A stretch of DNA of 16,235 nt from Rhizobacter sp. (lineage in GTDB: Bacteria; Pseudomonadota; Gammaproteobacteria; Burkholderiales; Burkholderiaceae_C): assembly GCA_025351675.1 (NCBI GenBank), contig JANXVK010000162.1, positions 1 through 16,235 on the forward strand. The letters are read 5' to 3'. Within the stretch, counting starts at the first letter, position 1. Every line of letters starts with the position of its first letter. The notes under the pieces were generated by a model. The model was not told the DNA's origin, did not search any database, and saw only the letters and a program-made list of their open reading frames with translations. A program made the translations under genes and the position numbers. Shown here piece after piece: positions 7,886 through 14,564 of the stretch.

Positions 7886-8961
7886 GCATCGAAATCCGCA
7901 ACCTCAACAAACGTTTCGGCAACACCGTCGTCTGCGACAACCTGAACCTCGACATTCCGTCGGGTGAACTGGTCGCGCTGCTCGGGCCCTCGGGCTCGGG
8001 CAAGACCTCGTTGTTGCGCATCATCGCGGGGCTGGAGCGGCCCGACTCCGGCTCGGTGCTGTTCCACGGCGAAGACGCGACCTTCGACGACGTGCGCGAC
8101 CGCCAGGTTGGCTTCGTATTCCAGCACTACGCGCTGTTCGGCCACATGAGCATCTTCGAGAACGTCGCGTTCGGTTTGCGCGTGCGCCCCAAGGCCACAC
8201 GACCGAACGAAGCGCAGATCACCTCCAAGGTGACCGAGCTGCTCAAGCTCGTGCAGCTCGACTGGCTCGCCGACCGTTACCCGCACCAGCTCTCGGGCGG
8301 GCAGCGGCAGCGCATCGCCCTGGCGCGTGCGCTCGCGGTCGAGCCCAAGGTGCTGCTGCTCGACGAACCCTTCGGCGCGCTCGACGCCAAGGTGCGCAAG
8401 GAACTGCGCCGCTGGCTGCGCCGGCTGCACGACGAGATGCACATCACTAGCGTGTTCGTCACCCACGACCAGGACGAAGCGATGGAAGTGGCCGACCGTG
8501 TCGTCGTGATGAACCAGGGCCGCATCGAGCAGGACGGCGCACCCGACGAGGTCTACGACCACCCGGCCACGCCTTTCGTGTTGCAGTTCCTCGGTGACGT
8601 GAACCTGTTCCATGGCCGCTTCGGCCACGCGCCCGGTGGCACGGCGCAGGCCGAGGAAGTGAGCTACGTGCGTCCGCACGAACTCGAGATCGTGGCCGAG
8701 GCGCAGGAAGGCACGCTGGCCGTGACGCTTTCGCAGGCGCTGACGGTCGGGCCGCAGACGCGCATCGAGTTCAAGCGCCTCGATGACGGCAGCTTCGTCG
8801 ATGTCGAAATGACACGCAGCGACTACACCGCGCTGCGCGATCGGCTCGACCTTCGCAACGGCAGCCTGGTGCACCTGAAGCCGCGGCGCATCACGCGCTT
8901 TTCGGTCGGTACCGGCATGGCCCTGGAGACCGAACTCACCGACCCCGCTGCCATGATTTGA
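7882..8961 (+). CDS. cysA: Sulfate/thiosulfate ABC transporter ATPase CysA
   Basis: The 359-residue cytoplasmic ATPase powers CysTW. All ABC motifs are present: Walker A GPSGSGKT (35-42), Q-loop Gln81, signature LSGGQ (137-141), Walker B VLLLDEP (157-163), D-loop GALD and switch His195. The [23 protein letters not shown] segment is typical of CysA. Residues from about 240 form a TOBE-like domain ([20 protein letters not shown]). It overlaps the end of cysW by 4 bases, so translation is coupled. Only 4 bases separate its stop from that of the convergent cysB, leaving no room for an ordinary terminator. Confidence 0.96.
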   Translation: MSIEIRNLNKRFGNTVVCDNLNLDIPSGELVALLGPSGSGKTSLLRIIAGLERPDSGSVLFHGEDATFDDVRDRQVGFVFQHYALFGHMSIFENVAFGLRVRPKATRPNEAQITSKVTELLKLVQLDWLADRYPHQLSGGQRQRIALARALAVEPKVLLLDEPFGALDAKVRKELRRWLRRLHDEMHITSVFVTHDQDEAMEVADRVVVMNQGRIEQDGAPDEVYDHPATPFVLQFLGDVNLFHGRFGHAPGGTAQAEEVSYVRPHELEIVAEAQEGTLAVTLSQALTVGPQTRIEFKRLDDGSFVDVEMTRSDYTALRDRLDLRNGSLVHLKPRRITRFSVGTGMALETELTDPAAMI

Positions 8962-8965
8962 CGCG

Positions 8966-9910
8966 TCACAGTTCGATCTGCGTTCCGGGGGCGGTACTCA
9001 TCGCCCGCTCGACGACCGCGCGCTTCAGCGACGACGCGAAGGTCTCGATGAAGTCGTAGACGTAGCTGCGCAGGAAGCTGCCGCGACGCACCGCGAGCTT
9101 GGTCAGGTTGATCTCGAACAGGTGGCGTGCATCGATCGCACGCAGGTCGCGGTCGCGCTCGTCGTCGAACGCGATCGAAGCGACGATGCCCACGCCCAGG
9201 CCCAGGCCGACGTAGGTCTTGATCACGTCGGCGTCCATCGCGGTGATCACGAGGTCGATCTCGATACCGGCCTTGTCGAAGGCCTCGTCGATGTGCGTGC
9301 GCCCGGTGTAGCCCGGGTTGTAGGTGATGATGGGGTACTCGGATAGGCGCTCCAGCGTGAGCGGTGCGCCATCGAGCAGTGCGTGGCCAGGCGGCACGAT
9401 CACGCTGTGGGTCCAGCGGAAGCAGGGCAGGGCCACGAGCGCGTCGTAAGAGGCGAGCGCCTCGGTGGCGATGCCGATGTCGGCCTCGCCCGAAACCAGC
9501 ATCTCGGCCACCTGATCGGGCGTGCCCTGGTGAAGATTGAGGCTCACCTGCGGGTAGCGCTGGCGGAAGTCGCGCACCGCGCCGGGCAAGGCATAACGCG
9601 CTTGCGAGTGGGTCGTTGCGATCGAGAGCCGACCCGACGCCTGTTGCGTAAATTCTTCGCCGGCACGCTTCAGGCTTTCGGCGTCGTTCAGCATGTTTTC
9701 GATGATGGGCACGATCAACGCGCCGACCTCGGTCAGCGAGGTCAGGCGCTTGCCGGCTCGCACGAACAGGTCGACGCCGAGTTCTTCCTCGAGTTCGCGG
9801 ATCTGGCGGCTCACGCCCGGCTGCGAGGTGTGCAGCACCTTGGCCACTTCGGTGAGGTTGAAGCCGCAGCGCAGCGCTTCGCGCACGGAGCGCAGCTGTT
9901 GAAAGTTCAT
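8966..9910 (-). CDS. cysB: LysR-type sulfur regulator CysB
   Basis: A 314-residue LysR-family activator that senses sulfur status and switches on sulfate uptake and assimilation genes. The N-terminal winged helix-turn-helix occupies about residues 1-60 (NLTEVAKVLHTSQPGVSRQIRELEEELG). The effector domain begins at about 92 and retains residues that bind sulfate in the Klebsiella CysB structure: Thr100, Gln103, Trp166, Thr149 and Thr202, with Ser at 102 in place of Thr. GRLSIATTHSQARYALP and DADVIKTYVGLGLGVGIVA are CysB signatures. A close relative, Cbl, is possible, but the match to CysB and the place next to sbp-cysTWA favour CysB. No clear ribosome site precedes the ATG. The gene follows the peroxiredoxin gene on the same strand after 64 bases. 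Confidence 0.92.
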   Translation of the reverse strand: MNFQQLRSVREALRCGFNLTEVAKVLHTSQPGVSRQIRELEEELGVDLFVRAGKRLTSLTEVGALIVPIIENMLNDAESLKRAGEEFTQQASGRLSIATTHSQARYALPGAVRDFRQRYPQVSLNLHQGTPDQVAEMLVSGEADIGIATEALASYDALVALPCFRWTHSVIVPPGHALLDGAPLTLERLSEYPIITYNPGYTGRTHIDEAFDKAGIEIDLVITAMDADVIKTYVGLGLGVGIVASIAFDDERDRDLRAIDARHLFEINLTKLAVRRGSFLRSYVYDFIETFASSLKRAVVERAMSTAPGTQIEL

Positions 9911-9927
9911 GGGGTCACAAATGAGAA

Positions 9928-9948
9928 GCCGGGCGTTCGGTGCCCGGC
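9928..9948 (-). terminator. Hairpin between the peroxiredoxin gene and cysB
   Basis: A perfect 7-pair GC stem, GCCGGGC and GCCCGGC, with a 7-base loop. Read on the - strand it follows the peroxiredoxin stop and is followed by TTCTCATTT, a broken T-rich tail. It could be a weak terminator or attenuator that lets some transcription through into cysB. Confidence 0.45.
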
Positions 9949-9974
9949 GATGCTGAAGGGTGAGCGCGAAGGGT

Positions 9975-10616
9975 CTACTTGTTGGGCTGCGGCGTCAGAC
10001 GCAGCCAAGGCGTGACGGCGGTGAAGCCCTTCGGGAACTTCTTCCTGATCAGTTCCGGGTCTTGCAGCGAGGGCACGATCACCACGTCGTCGCCGTCCTT
10101 CCAGTTGCCCGGCGGGGCGACCGAATGGTATTCGGTCAGTTGCAGCGAATCGATCACACGCAGGATCTCGTCGAAGTTGCGGCCCGTGCTGGCTGGGTAG
10201 GTGATGATCAGCCGCACCTTCCTGGCCGGGTCGATCACGAACAGCGAGCGCACCGTGGCGGTGGTGCTGGCGTTTGGGTGGATCAGGTCGTAGAGCTCCG
10301 AGACCTTGCGGTCGGCGTCCGCGATGATCGGAAAATTGACCTGCGTGTTCTGCGTGCGGTTGATGTCGGCGATCCACTTTTCGTGCGAGTCGACCGGGTC
10401 GACCGACAGCGCGATCGCTTTCACGTTGCGCTTGGCGAACTCGTCCTTGAGCTTGGCCGTGAGGCCGAGTTCGGTGGTGCATACCGGCGTGAAATCGGCC
10501 GGGTGCGAAAACAGCACGCCCCAGCTGTCGCCGAGCCACTGGTGGAAGTGGATGTCACCAGCGCTGGAGTGCTGAGTGAAGTCAGGGGCCGTGTCGCCGA
10601 GTCTCAGGCTGGCCAT
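9975..10616 (-). CDS. 1-Cys peroxiredoxin (Prx6-type thiol peroxidase)
   Basis: A 213-residue cytoplasmic AhpC/TSA-family enzyme that reduces H2O2 and organic peroxides. The peroxidatic Cys46 lies in HPADFTPVCTTELG. No other cysteine is present, so an outside thiol must resolve the sulfenic acid. The long C-terminal extension with PPGNWKDGDDVVIVPSL is typical of the Prx6 group. The ATG at 10616 is chosen because it is preceded by GGAG (complement of 10623-10626) and starts the canonical MASLRLGDTAPDF; an open frame further upstream adds unrelated residues. cysB lies downstream on the same strand. Confidence 0.94.
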   Translation of the reverse strand: MASLRLGDTAPDFTQHSSAGDIHFHQWLGDSWGVLFSHPADFTPVCTTELGLTAKLKDEFAKRNVKAIALSVDPVDSHEKWIADINRTQNTQVNFPIIADADRKVSELYDLIHPNASTTATVRSLFVIDPARKVRLIITYPASTGRNFDEILRVIDSLQLTEYHSVAPPGNWKDGDDVVIVPSLQDPELIRKKFPKGFTAVTPWLRLTPQPNK

Positions 10617-10829
10617 GGGCAGCTCCGAAGGGTTGTGGATGGCGCAGTATCCCGAGAGATCGTCAATCACGGAAGCAACAAGAAATGCTTTCCCTATCTG
10701 GTGAGCGCATATGCGCGGCGTTACCACTCCGGATCAGGAGCGGCAGGAACGTCGGTTGCCGTTTACTCCGCAACTGAATGGTCCTCTTTGCCGGGACAGG
10801 GTCACCACTCGGTTGTCGCCGGCAAAGAA
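10617..10829. other. Non-coding stretch between the peroxiredoxin gene and the tRNA terminator
   Basis: No gene is supported here. It contains the 12-base palindrome GCGCATATGCGC at 10705-10716, and a perfect 9-base inverted repeat CTTTGCCGG / CCGGCAAAG (10786-10794 and 10819-10827) with a 24-base loop. The promoter of the peroxiredoxin gene should lie here, reading leftward, but no convincing -35/-10 pair is visible. Confidence 0.6.
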
Positions 10830-10852
10830 AAACGGGCCGCAAAGGCCCGTTT
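10825..10852 (-). terminator. Rho-independent terminator of the tRNA gene
   Basis: On the - strand a 9-pair stem AAACGGGCC / GGCCCGTTT with a 5-base loop (arms 10844-10852 and 10830-10838) is followed by a T-rich tract (complement of 10824-10832). It lies 15 bases downstream of the tRNA CCA end. Confidence 0.85.
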
Positions 10853-10867
10853 CTCACTGGAGACATG

Positions 10868-10943
<76 letters not shown>

Positions 10944-10955
10944 ACATCGGCCACA

Positions 10956-10963
10956 AGTCTAGC
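10956..10963 (-). promoter_or_regulatory. Possible extended -10 promoter element of the tRNA gene
   Basis: On the - strand TGCTAGACT (-10 hexamer TAGACT at 10961-10956 with an upstream TG) lies 12 bases before the tRNA 5' end, a sensible distance for a short leader. No good -35 is seen, so this is tentative. Confidence 0.3.
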
Positions 10964-11003
10964 AAACTCCCGGCCCCGACGGGCCGTGCGCCTTCGAGGC
11001 TGA

Positions 11004-11228
11004 GGTGAGAAGAATCTGAAGGGCGCGATCGCCGACGACGACCTCGATCGCGAGAACAACGAGAAGACTTCGGCGGTGCACTTGGTGCGCTTGGAGTTTT
11101 CGCCGGCGGCGCGGCAGGCGGTGCCCGCGGGCGCGGCCGTCAAGCTGGGTTGCGATCACACCAACTATCCCGCGCCCACGCCGATCGCCGCCGAGACGCT
11201 GGCCAGCTTGGCGGGCGACTTCCGGTAG
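11004..11228 (+). pseudogene. C-terminal remnant of a DUF3501-family gene
   Basis: A 74-codon open stretch begins just after an in-frame TGA (11001-11003), has no plausible start, and ends at TAG 11226-11228. Its translation (AIADDDLDRENNEKTSAVHLVRLEF, then GAAVKLGCDHTNYPAP) matches from memory the C-terminal part of DUF3501 proteins (about 190 residues), which often accompany a rubrerythrin-like gene. Roughly the first 120 residues are missing, and no matching sequence lies upstream, where the tRNA gene sits. The remaining part has no stop or frameshift, so the truncation may be recent. A hairpin terminator follows. Confidence 0.7.
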
Positions 11229-11250
11229 CAGCCGTGGCGTGCACCTGAAC

Positions 11251-11276
11251 AGCCGGCGACACCCCGGCTTTCCTCT
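11251..11276 (+). terminator. Terminator after the DUF3501 remnant
   Basis: Stem AGCCGG / CCGGCT (11251-11256 and 11264-11269) with a 7-base loop, followed by TTTCCTCT. It lies 22 bases past the remnant's stop and upstream of the ahpC promoter, so it separates the two. Confidence 0.6.
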
Positions 11277-11312
11277 ATGCCGTTAATAGTCAGGCTCAAT
11301 CGAACTTGGATG

Positions 11313-11341
11313 TTGAATAGGTTAGTATTAACCCGTATATT
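11313..11341 (+). promoter_or_regulatory. Sigma-70-like promoter of ahpC with a dyad in the spacer
   Basis: A -35 TTGAAT (11313-11318) and a -10 TATATT (11336-11341) are separated by exactly 17 bases in a local AT-rich patch. The spacer holds the dyad GGTTA-GTAT-TAACC (11320-11333), a candidate operator. The ahpC ATG is 37 bases downstream of the -10. Confidence 0.75.
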
Positions 11342-11378
11342 TCGCCCAACCCGCTCACTCTCTCCAAAGAAAGTACCC

Positions 11379-11942
11379 ATGTCCCTGATCAACAGCCAAG
11401 TCCAGCCCTTCAAGGTTCAAGCGTTCAAGAACGGCAAGTTCATCGAAATCACTGAGCAGAGCCTGAAGGGCAAGTGGTCGGTGTTTATCTTCATGCCCGC
11501 CGCGTTCACGTTCAACTGCCCGACCGAAGTCGAAGACGCGGCCGACAACTACGCCGCGTTCCAGAAGATGGAGGCCGAGGTGTACATCGTCACCACCGAT
11601 TCGCACTTCGCGCACAAGGTGTGGCACGAGACTTCGCCGGCTGTCGGCAAGGCGAAGTTTCCGCTGATCGGCGACCCGACCCACGTGCTGACCAACATGT
11701 TCGGCGTGCACATCCCCGAGGACGGCATGGCGCTGCGCGGCACGTTCGTGATCAACCCGGACGGCGTCATCAAGACCGCCGAGGTGCACTCGCCCGAGAT
11801 CGCCCGCGACGTCAAGGAGACCGTGCGCAAGCTGAAGGCCGCCCAGTACACAGCCGCCCACCCGGGCGAAGTCTGCCCGGCAAAGTGGAACGAAGGCGCT
11901 TCGACGATCAGGCCTTCGCTTGATCTGGTCGGCAAGATCTGA
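11379..11942 (+). CDS. ahpC: Alkyl hydroperoxide reductase peroxidase subunit AhpC
   Basis: A 187-residue typical 2-Cys peroxiredoxin, the same length as E. coli AhpC, which reduces organic peroxides, H2O2 and peroxynitrite. Peroxidatic Cys47 is in FMPAAFTFNCPTEVEDAAD and resolving Cys166 in HPGEVCPAKW; the C-terminus is SLDLVGKI. The FMPAAFTFNC form resembles the Pseudomonas aeruginosa type rather than the E. coli FYPADFTFVC. The start at 11379 gives the standard MSLINSQVQPF N-terminus; an in-frame upstream ATG (11277) would precede the promoter. The ribosome site AAAGAAAG is modest. ahpF, the reductase, follows after a 137-base structured spacer. Confidence 0.96.
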   Translation: MSLINSQVQPFKVQAFKNGKFIEITEQSLKGKWSVFIFMPAAFTFNCPTEVEDAADNYAAFQKMEAEVYIVTTDSHFAHKVWHETSPAVGKAKFPLIGDPTHVLTNMFGVHIPEDGMALRGTFVINPDGVIKTAEVHSPEIARDVKETVRKLKAAQYTAAHPGEVCPAKWNEGASTIRPSLDLVGKI

Positions 11943-11945
11943 TGT

Positions 11946-12043
11946 AGCACCCGGTGGCGAGTACGCCACCACCCGCCGGGCAGGTGCTGGGGTCGCAGGG
12001 GTCACGAAGCGCCACTTCGTGGCCCACGGCGGCCCGGCGCCGG
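11946..12043 (+). repeat. Hairpin-rich spacer between ahpC and ahpF
   Basis: Three dyads lie in the gap: a nested structure with outer arms AGCACC (11946-11951) / GGTGCT (11983-11988) and inner perfect arms GGTGGCG / CGCCACC (11953-11959 and 11964-11970); a perfect CACGAAG / CTTCGTG (12003-12009 and 12015-12021); and the palindrome CCGGCGCCGG (12034-12043). None has a T-run, so they look more like RNA-stability or attenuation structures than terminators. Confidence 0.55.
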
Positions 12044-12079
12044 CCCGAGCCCTCTTCGACCAATCAAGGAGTTCGCGCG

Positions 12080-13657
12080 ATGTTGGACGCCAACCTGAAG
12101 GCACAGCTCAAGGCCTACCTCGAACGCGTGAAGCTGCCTTTCGAGATCACCGCGTCGCTGGACGACAGCGCCGCGGCCCAAGAGATGCATGGCCTGTTGC
12201 AGGACATCATTTCGCTGAGCGACAAGATCACCTTGAAGACCGATGGCACGGATGCCCGCAGGCCGTCGTTCGCGCTGAACCGCATCGGCGAGGCGCCGCG
12301 CATTCGTTTCGCGGCGATCCCGATGGGGCATGAGTTCACCTCGCTCGTCTTGGCGTTGTTGCAGGTCGGCGGCCACCCGCCGAAGATCGAGGCCGAACTC
12401 ATCGAGCAGATCAAGAACCTCGACGCGGACTTCCGCTTCGAGACCTACATGTCACTGACTTGCCACAACTGCCCGGACGTGGTCCAGGCGGTGAACCTGA
12501 TGGCAGTGCTGAACCCGCGCATCAGCAGCGTCGTGATCGACGGTGGCCTGTACCAAAAGGAAGTGGAAGACCGCCAGATCTTGGCGGTGCCGATGGTCTT
12601 CCTGAACGGCAAGCACTTCGGCCAAGGCCGGATGGACGTCGAAGAAATCGTCAAGAAGCTCGACACCGGCGCCGCGGCGCGCGATGCCGTCAAGCTGAGC
12701 GCCAAGGAAGCCTACGACGTGTTGATCGTCGGCGGTGGGCCGGCGGGCGCGGCCGCGGCCGTGTATGCCGCGCGCAAGGGCATCCGCACCGGCATGCTCG
12801 CCGAGCGCATGGGCGGGCAGACGATGGACACGATGAGCATCGAGAACTTCATCTCGGTGCTCGAAACCGACGGGCCGAAGTTCGCCGCGGCACTGGAGCA
12901 GCACGCGAAGCAGTACGACGTCGAGATCCTGAACCTGCAGCGCGCCGAGAAGCTGATCCCGGCGGCCGAAGCCGGCGGCCTGATCGGCGTGCAACTCGCG
13001 AACGGCGCGACGCTGCACAGCAAGACCGTGATTTTGTCGACCGGTGCGCGCTGGCGCGAGGTCAACGTGCCGGGCGAGCAGGAATACCGCAACAAGGGCG
13101 TGGCCTACTGCCCGCACTGCGACGGCCCGCTGTTCAAGGGCAAGCGCGTCGCGGTGATCGGCGGTGGCAACTCGGGTGTCGAGGCGGCGATCGACCTGGC
13201 CGGCATCGTCGGTCACGTGACCTTGTTCGAGTTCGGTGACCAGTTGCGCGCCGATGCGGTGTTGATCTCGAAGCTGAAGAGCCTGAAGAACGTAGTGATC
13301 CACACTCAGGCGCAGACGACCGAGATCACCGGCGCTGACGGCAAGGTCAACGGCTTGACCTACACCGACCGTGCCAATGGCGAATCGAAACGCGTCGAGC
13401 TCGAAGGCGTGTTCGTGCAGATCGGCCTCGTGCCGAACTCGGAGTGGCTGAAGGGCACGCTGGAGTTGTCACGCCACGGGGAGATCGTCGTCGACAACCG
13501 CGGCCAGACTTCGGTGCCCGGCGTGTTCGCGGCCGGCGACGTGACGACCGTGCCGTTCAAGCAGATCATCATCGCGACAGGCGATGGCGCGAAGGCCGCG
13601 CTCGGGGCGTTCGATCACCTGATCCGCAGCGCGGTGCCCGAGGCGGTCGCGGCTTGA
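12080..13657 (+). CDS. ahpF: Alkyl hydroperoxide reductase flavoprotein subunit AhpF
   Basis: The 525-residue NADH-dependent disulfide reductase regenerates AhpC. The N-terminal double-thioredoxin domain (about 1-200) has the redox pair Cys128-His-Asn-Cys131. The thioredoxin-reductase-like part has the FAD site GGGPAG (218-223), the second redox pair Cys344-Pro-His-Cys347, the NAD site GGGNSG (361-366) and the final FAD motif [12 protein letters not shown]. Length is close to E. coli AhpF (521). The ATG at 12080 is chosen because AAGGAG (12066-12071) is well placed and the [15 protein letters not shown] start matches the family; the longer frame upstream has no similarity and overlaps the spacer. 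It converges on rarD with an 18-base gap and no visible terminator. Confidence 0.97.
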   Translation: MLDANLKAQLKAYLERVKLPFEITASLDDSAAAQEMHGLLQDIISLSDKITLKTDGTDARRPSFALNRIGEAPRIRFAAIPMGHEFTSLVLALLQVGGHPPKIEAELIEQIKNLDADFRFETYMSLTCHNCPDVVQAVNLMAVLNPRISSVVIDGGLYQKEVEDRQILAVPMVFLNGKHFGQGRMDVEEIVKKLDTGAAARDAVKLSAKEAYDVLIVGGGPAGAAAAVYAARKGIRTGMLAERMGGQTMDTMSIENFISVLETDGPKFAAALEQHAKQYDVEILNLQRAEKLIPAAEAGGLIGVQLANGATLHSKTVILSTGARWREVNVPGEQEYRNKGVAYCPHCDGPLFKGKRVAVIGGGNSGVEAAIDLAGIVGHVTLFEFGDQLRADAVLISKLKSLKNVVIHTQAQTTEITGADGKVNGLTYTDRANGESKRVELEGVFVQIGLVPNSEWLKGTLELSRHGEIVVDNRGQTSVPGVFAAGDVTTVPFKQIIIATGDGAKAALGAFDHLIRSAVPEAVAA

Positions 13658-13675
13658 TGTTCTGCGCTCGACGCG

Positions 13676-14557
13676 TCAGGCCGACGTCGGCGCGAGCCGG
13701 CTGACCCGCCAGCTGTCGAGCGTGTAGATCAGCAGTGCGAGCCAGATGCAGGCGAAGCCGATCAGTCGCGCCGGCGTGAACGGTTCGTTGAAAACCCACA
13801 CGCCGACCGCGAGCTGGATCGTCGGCCCGATGTACTGGAGCAGCCCCAGCGTCGTCATCGACAGGCTGCGCGCGCCGGCCGCAAACATCAGCAGCGGCAC
13901 CGCGGTGATCGGGCCGAGCGCGATCAGCCAGACGTTGGTCGCGAGTTCGGCCGACGGGAAGGTGCCGGTGCCTTGTCGCGCCCAGAACGCGAGCGCAGCG
14001 AGCGCCAGCGGGCCGAGCACAATCGTTTCCAGCGTCAGGCCTTCGAGCGGCCCCAGCACTGCGACCTTGCGCAGCAACCCGTAGCACGCAAACGTGATCC
14101 CGAGCACCAGCGCGATCCACGGCAGCTTGCCGGTCTGCACGGTGAGCCAGACCACGCCGAGCGTGGCGACGCCCAACGCGACCCACTGCACGCGGCGCGG
14201 CCGCTCGTGCAGCAGCGTGTAGCCAAGCAGCACGTTGAACAGCGGCGTGATGAAGTAACCCAAGCTCGCGTCGATCACGTGGTCGTTGCTGACCGACCAG
14301 ATGTAGGTCAGCCAGTTCGCCGCGATCAGCAGCGCGCTCGCGGTGAAGGCGGCCAGCACCTTCGGCTGGCACATCGCCTGCGGCAGCCAAGCCCACTGGC
14401 GCCGCAGCGTCAGCACGCCGGCGAGAAACAGCAGGCACCAGACGATGCGGTGCGCGAGTACCTCGCCAGGCGCGGTGCCGGCGACGATGCGGAAATAGAG
14501 CGGGAACAGCCCCCACCAGACAAAGGCGAGGGCCGCGCTGAGGGCGCCTAAATGCAA
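13676..14557 (-). CDS. rarD: EamA-family transporter RarD
   Basis: A 293-residue inner-membrane protein of the drug/metabolite transporter superfamily, with about ten hydrophobic segments in two EamA repeats. WWGLFPLYF near the N-terminus, ALLIAANWLTYIWSVSNDHVIDASLGYFITPLFNVLLGY and LLQYIGPTIQLAVGVWVFNEPF are RarD signatures. The substrate is not known; the E. coli name comes from chloramphenicol sensitivity and is not evidence for drug export here. The start is TTG at 14557: the in-frame region upstream has only seven more codons before a stop and no ATG or GTG. It begins 7 bases after the stop of the acyl-CoA synthetase gene, so the two are probably co-transcribed. Confidence 0.9.
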   Translation of the reverse strand: MHLGALSAALAFVWWGLFPLYFRIVAGTAPGEVLAHRIVWCLLFLAGVLTLRRQWAWLPQAMCQPKVLAAFTASALLIAANWLTYIWSVSNDHVIDASLGYFITPLFNVLLGYTLLHERPRRVQWVALGVATLGVVWLTVQTGKLPWIALVLGITFACYGLLRKVAVLGPLEGLTLETIVLGPLALAALAFWARQGTGTFPSAELATNVWLIALGPITAVPLLMFAAGARSLSMTTLGLLQYIGPTIQLAVGVWVFNEPFTPARLIGFACIWLALLIYTLDSWRVSRLAPTSA

Positions 14558-14564
14558 GTCGCGC

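Noticed and set aside
9122..10015. Open + strand frames opposite cysB and the peroxiredoxin gene
   Set aside because: They are antisense to two genes with clear catalytic or ligand-binding residues and have no recognisable product.
11286..11320. ATAG tetramers upstream of ahpC as an OxyR site
   Set aside because: The two ATAG copies are 31 bases apart, and the CTAT half-sites and 22-base spacing of the OxyR consensus are not seen.
11953..12021. CRISPR-like or tandem repeats in the ahpC-ahpF spacer
   Set aside because: The dyads differ in sequence, there are no regularly spaced direct repeats, and no cas gene is nearby.
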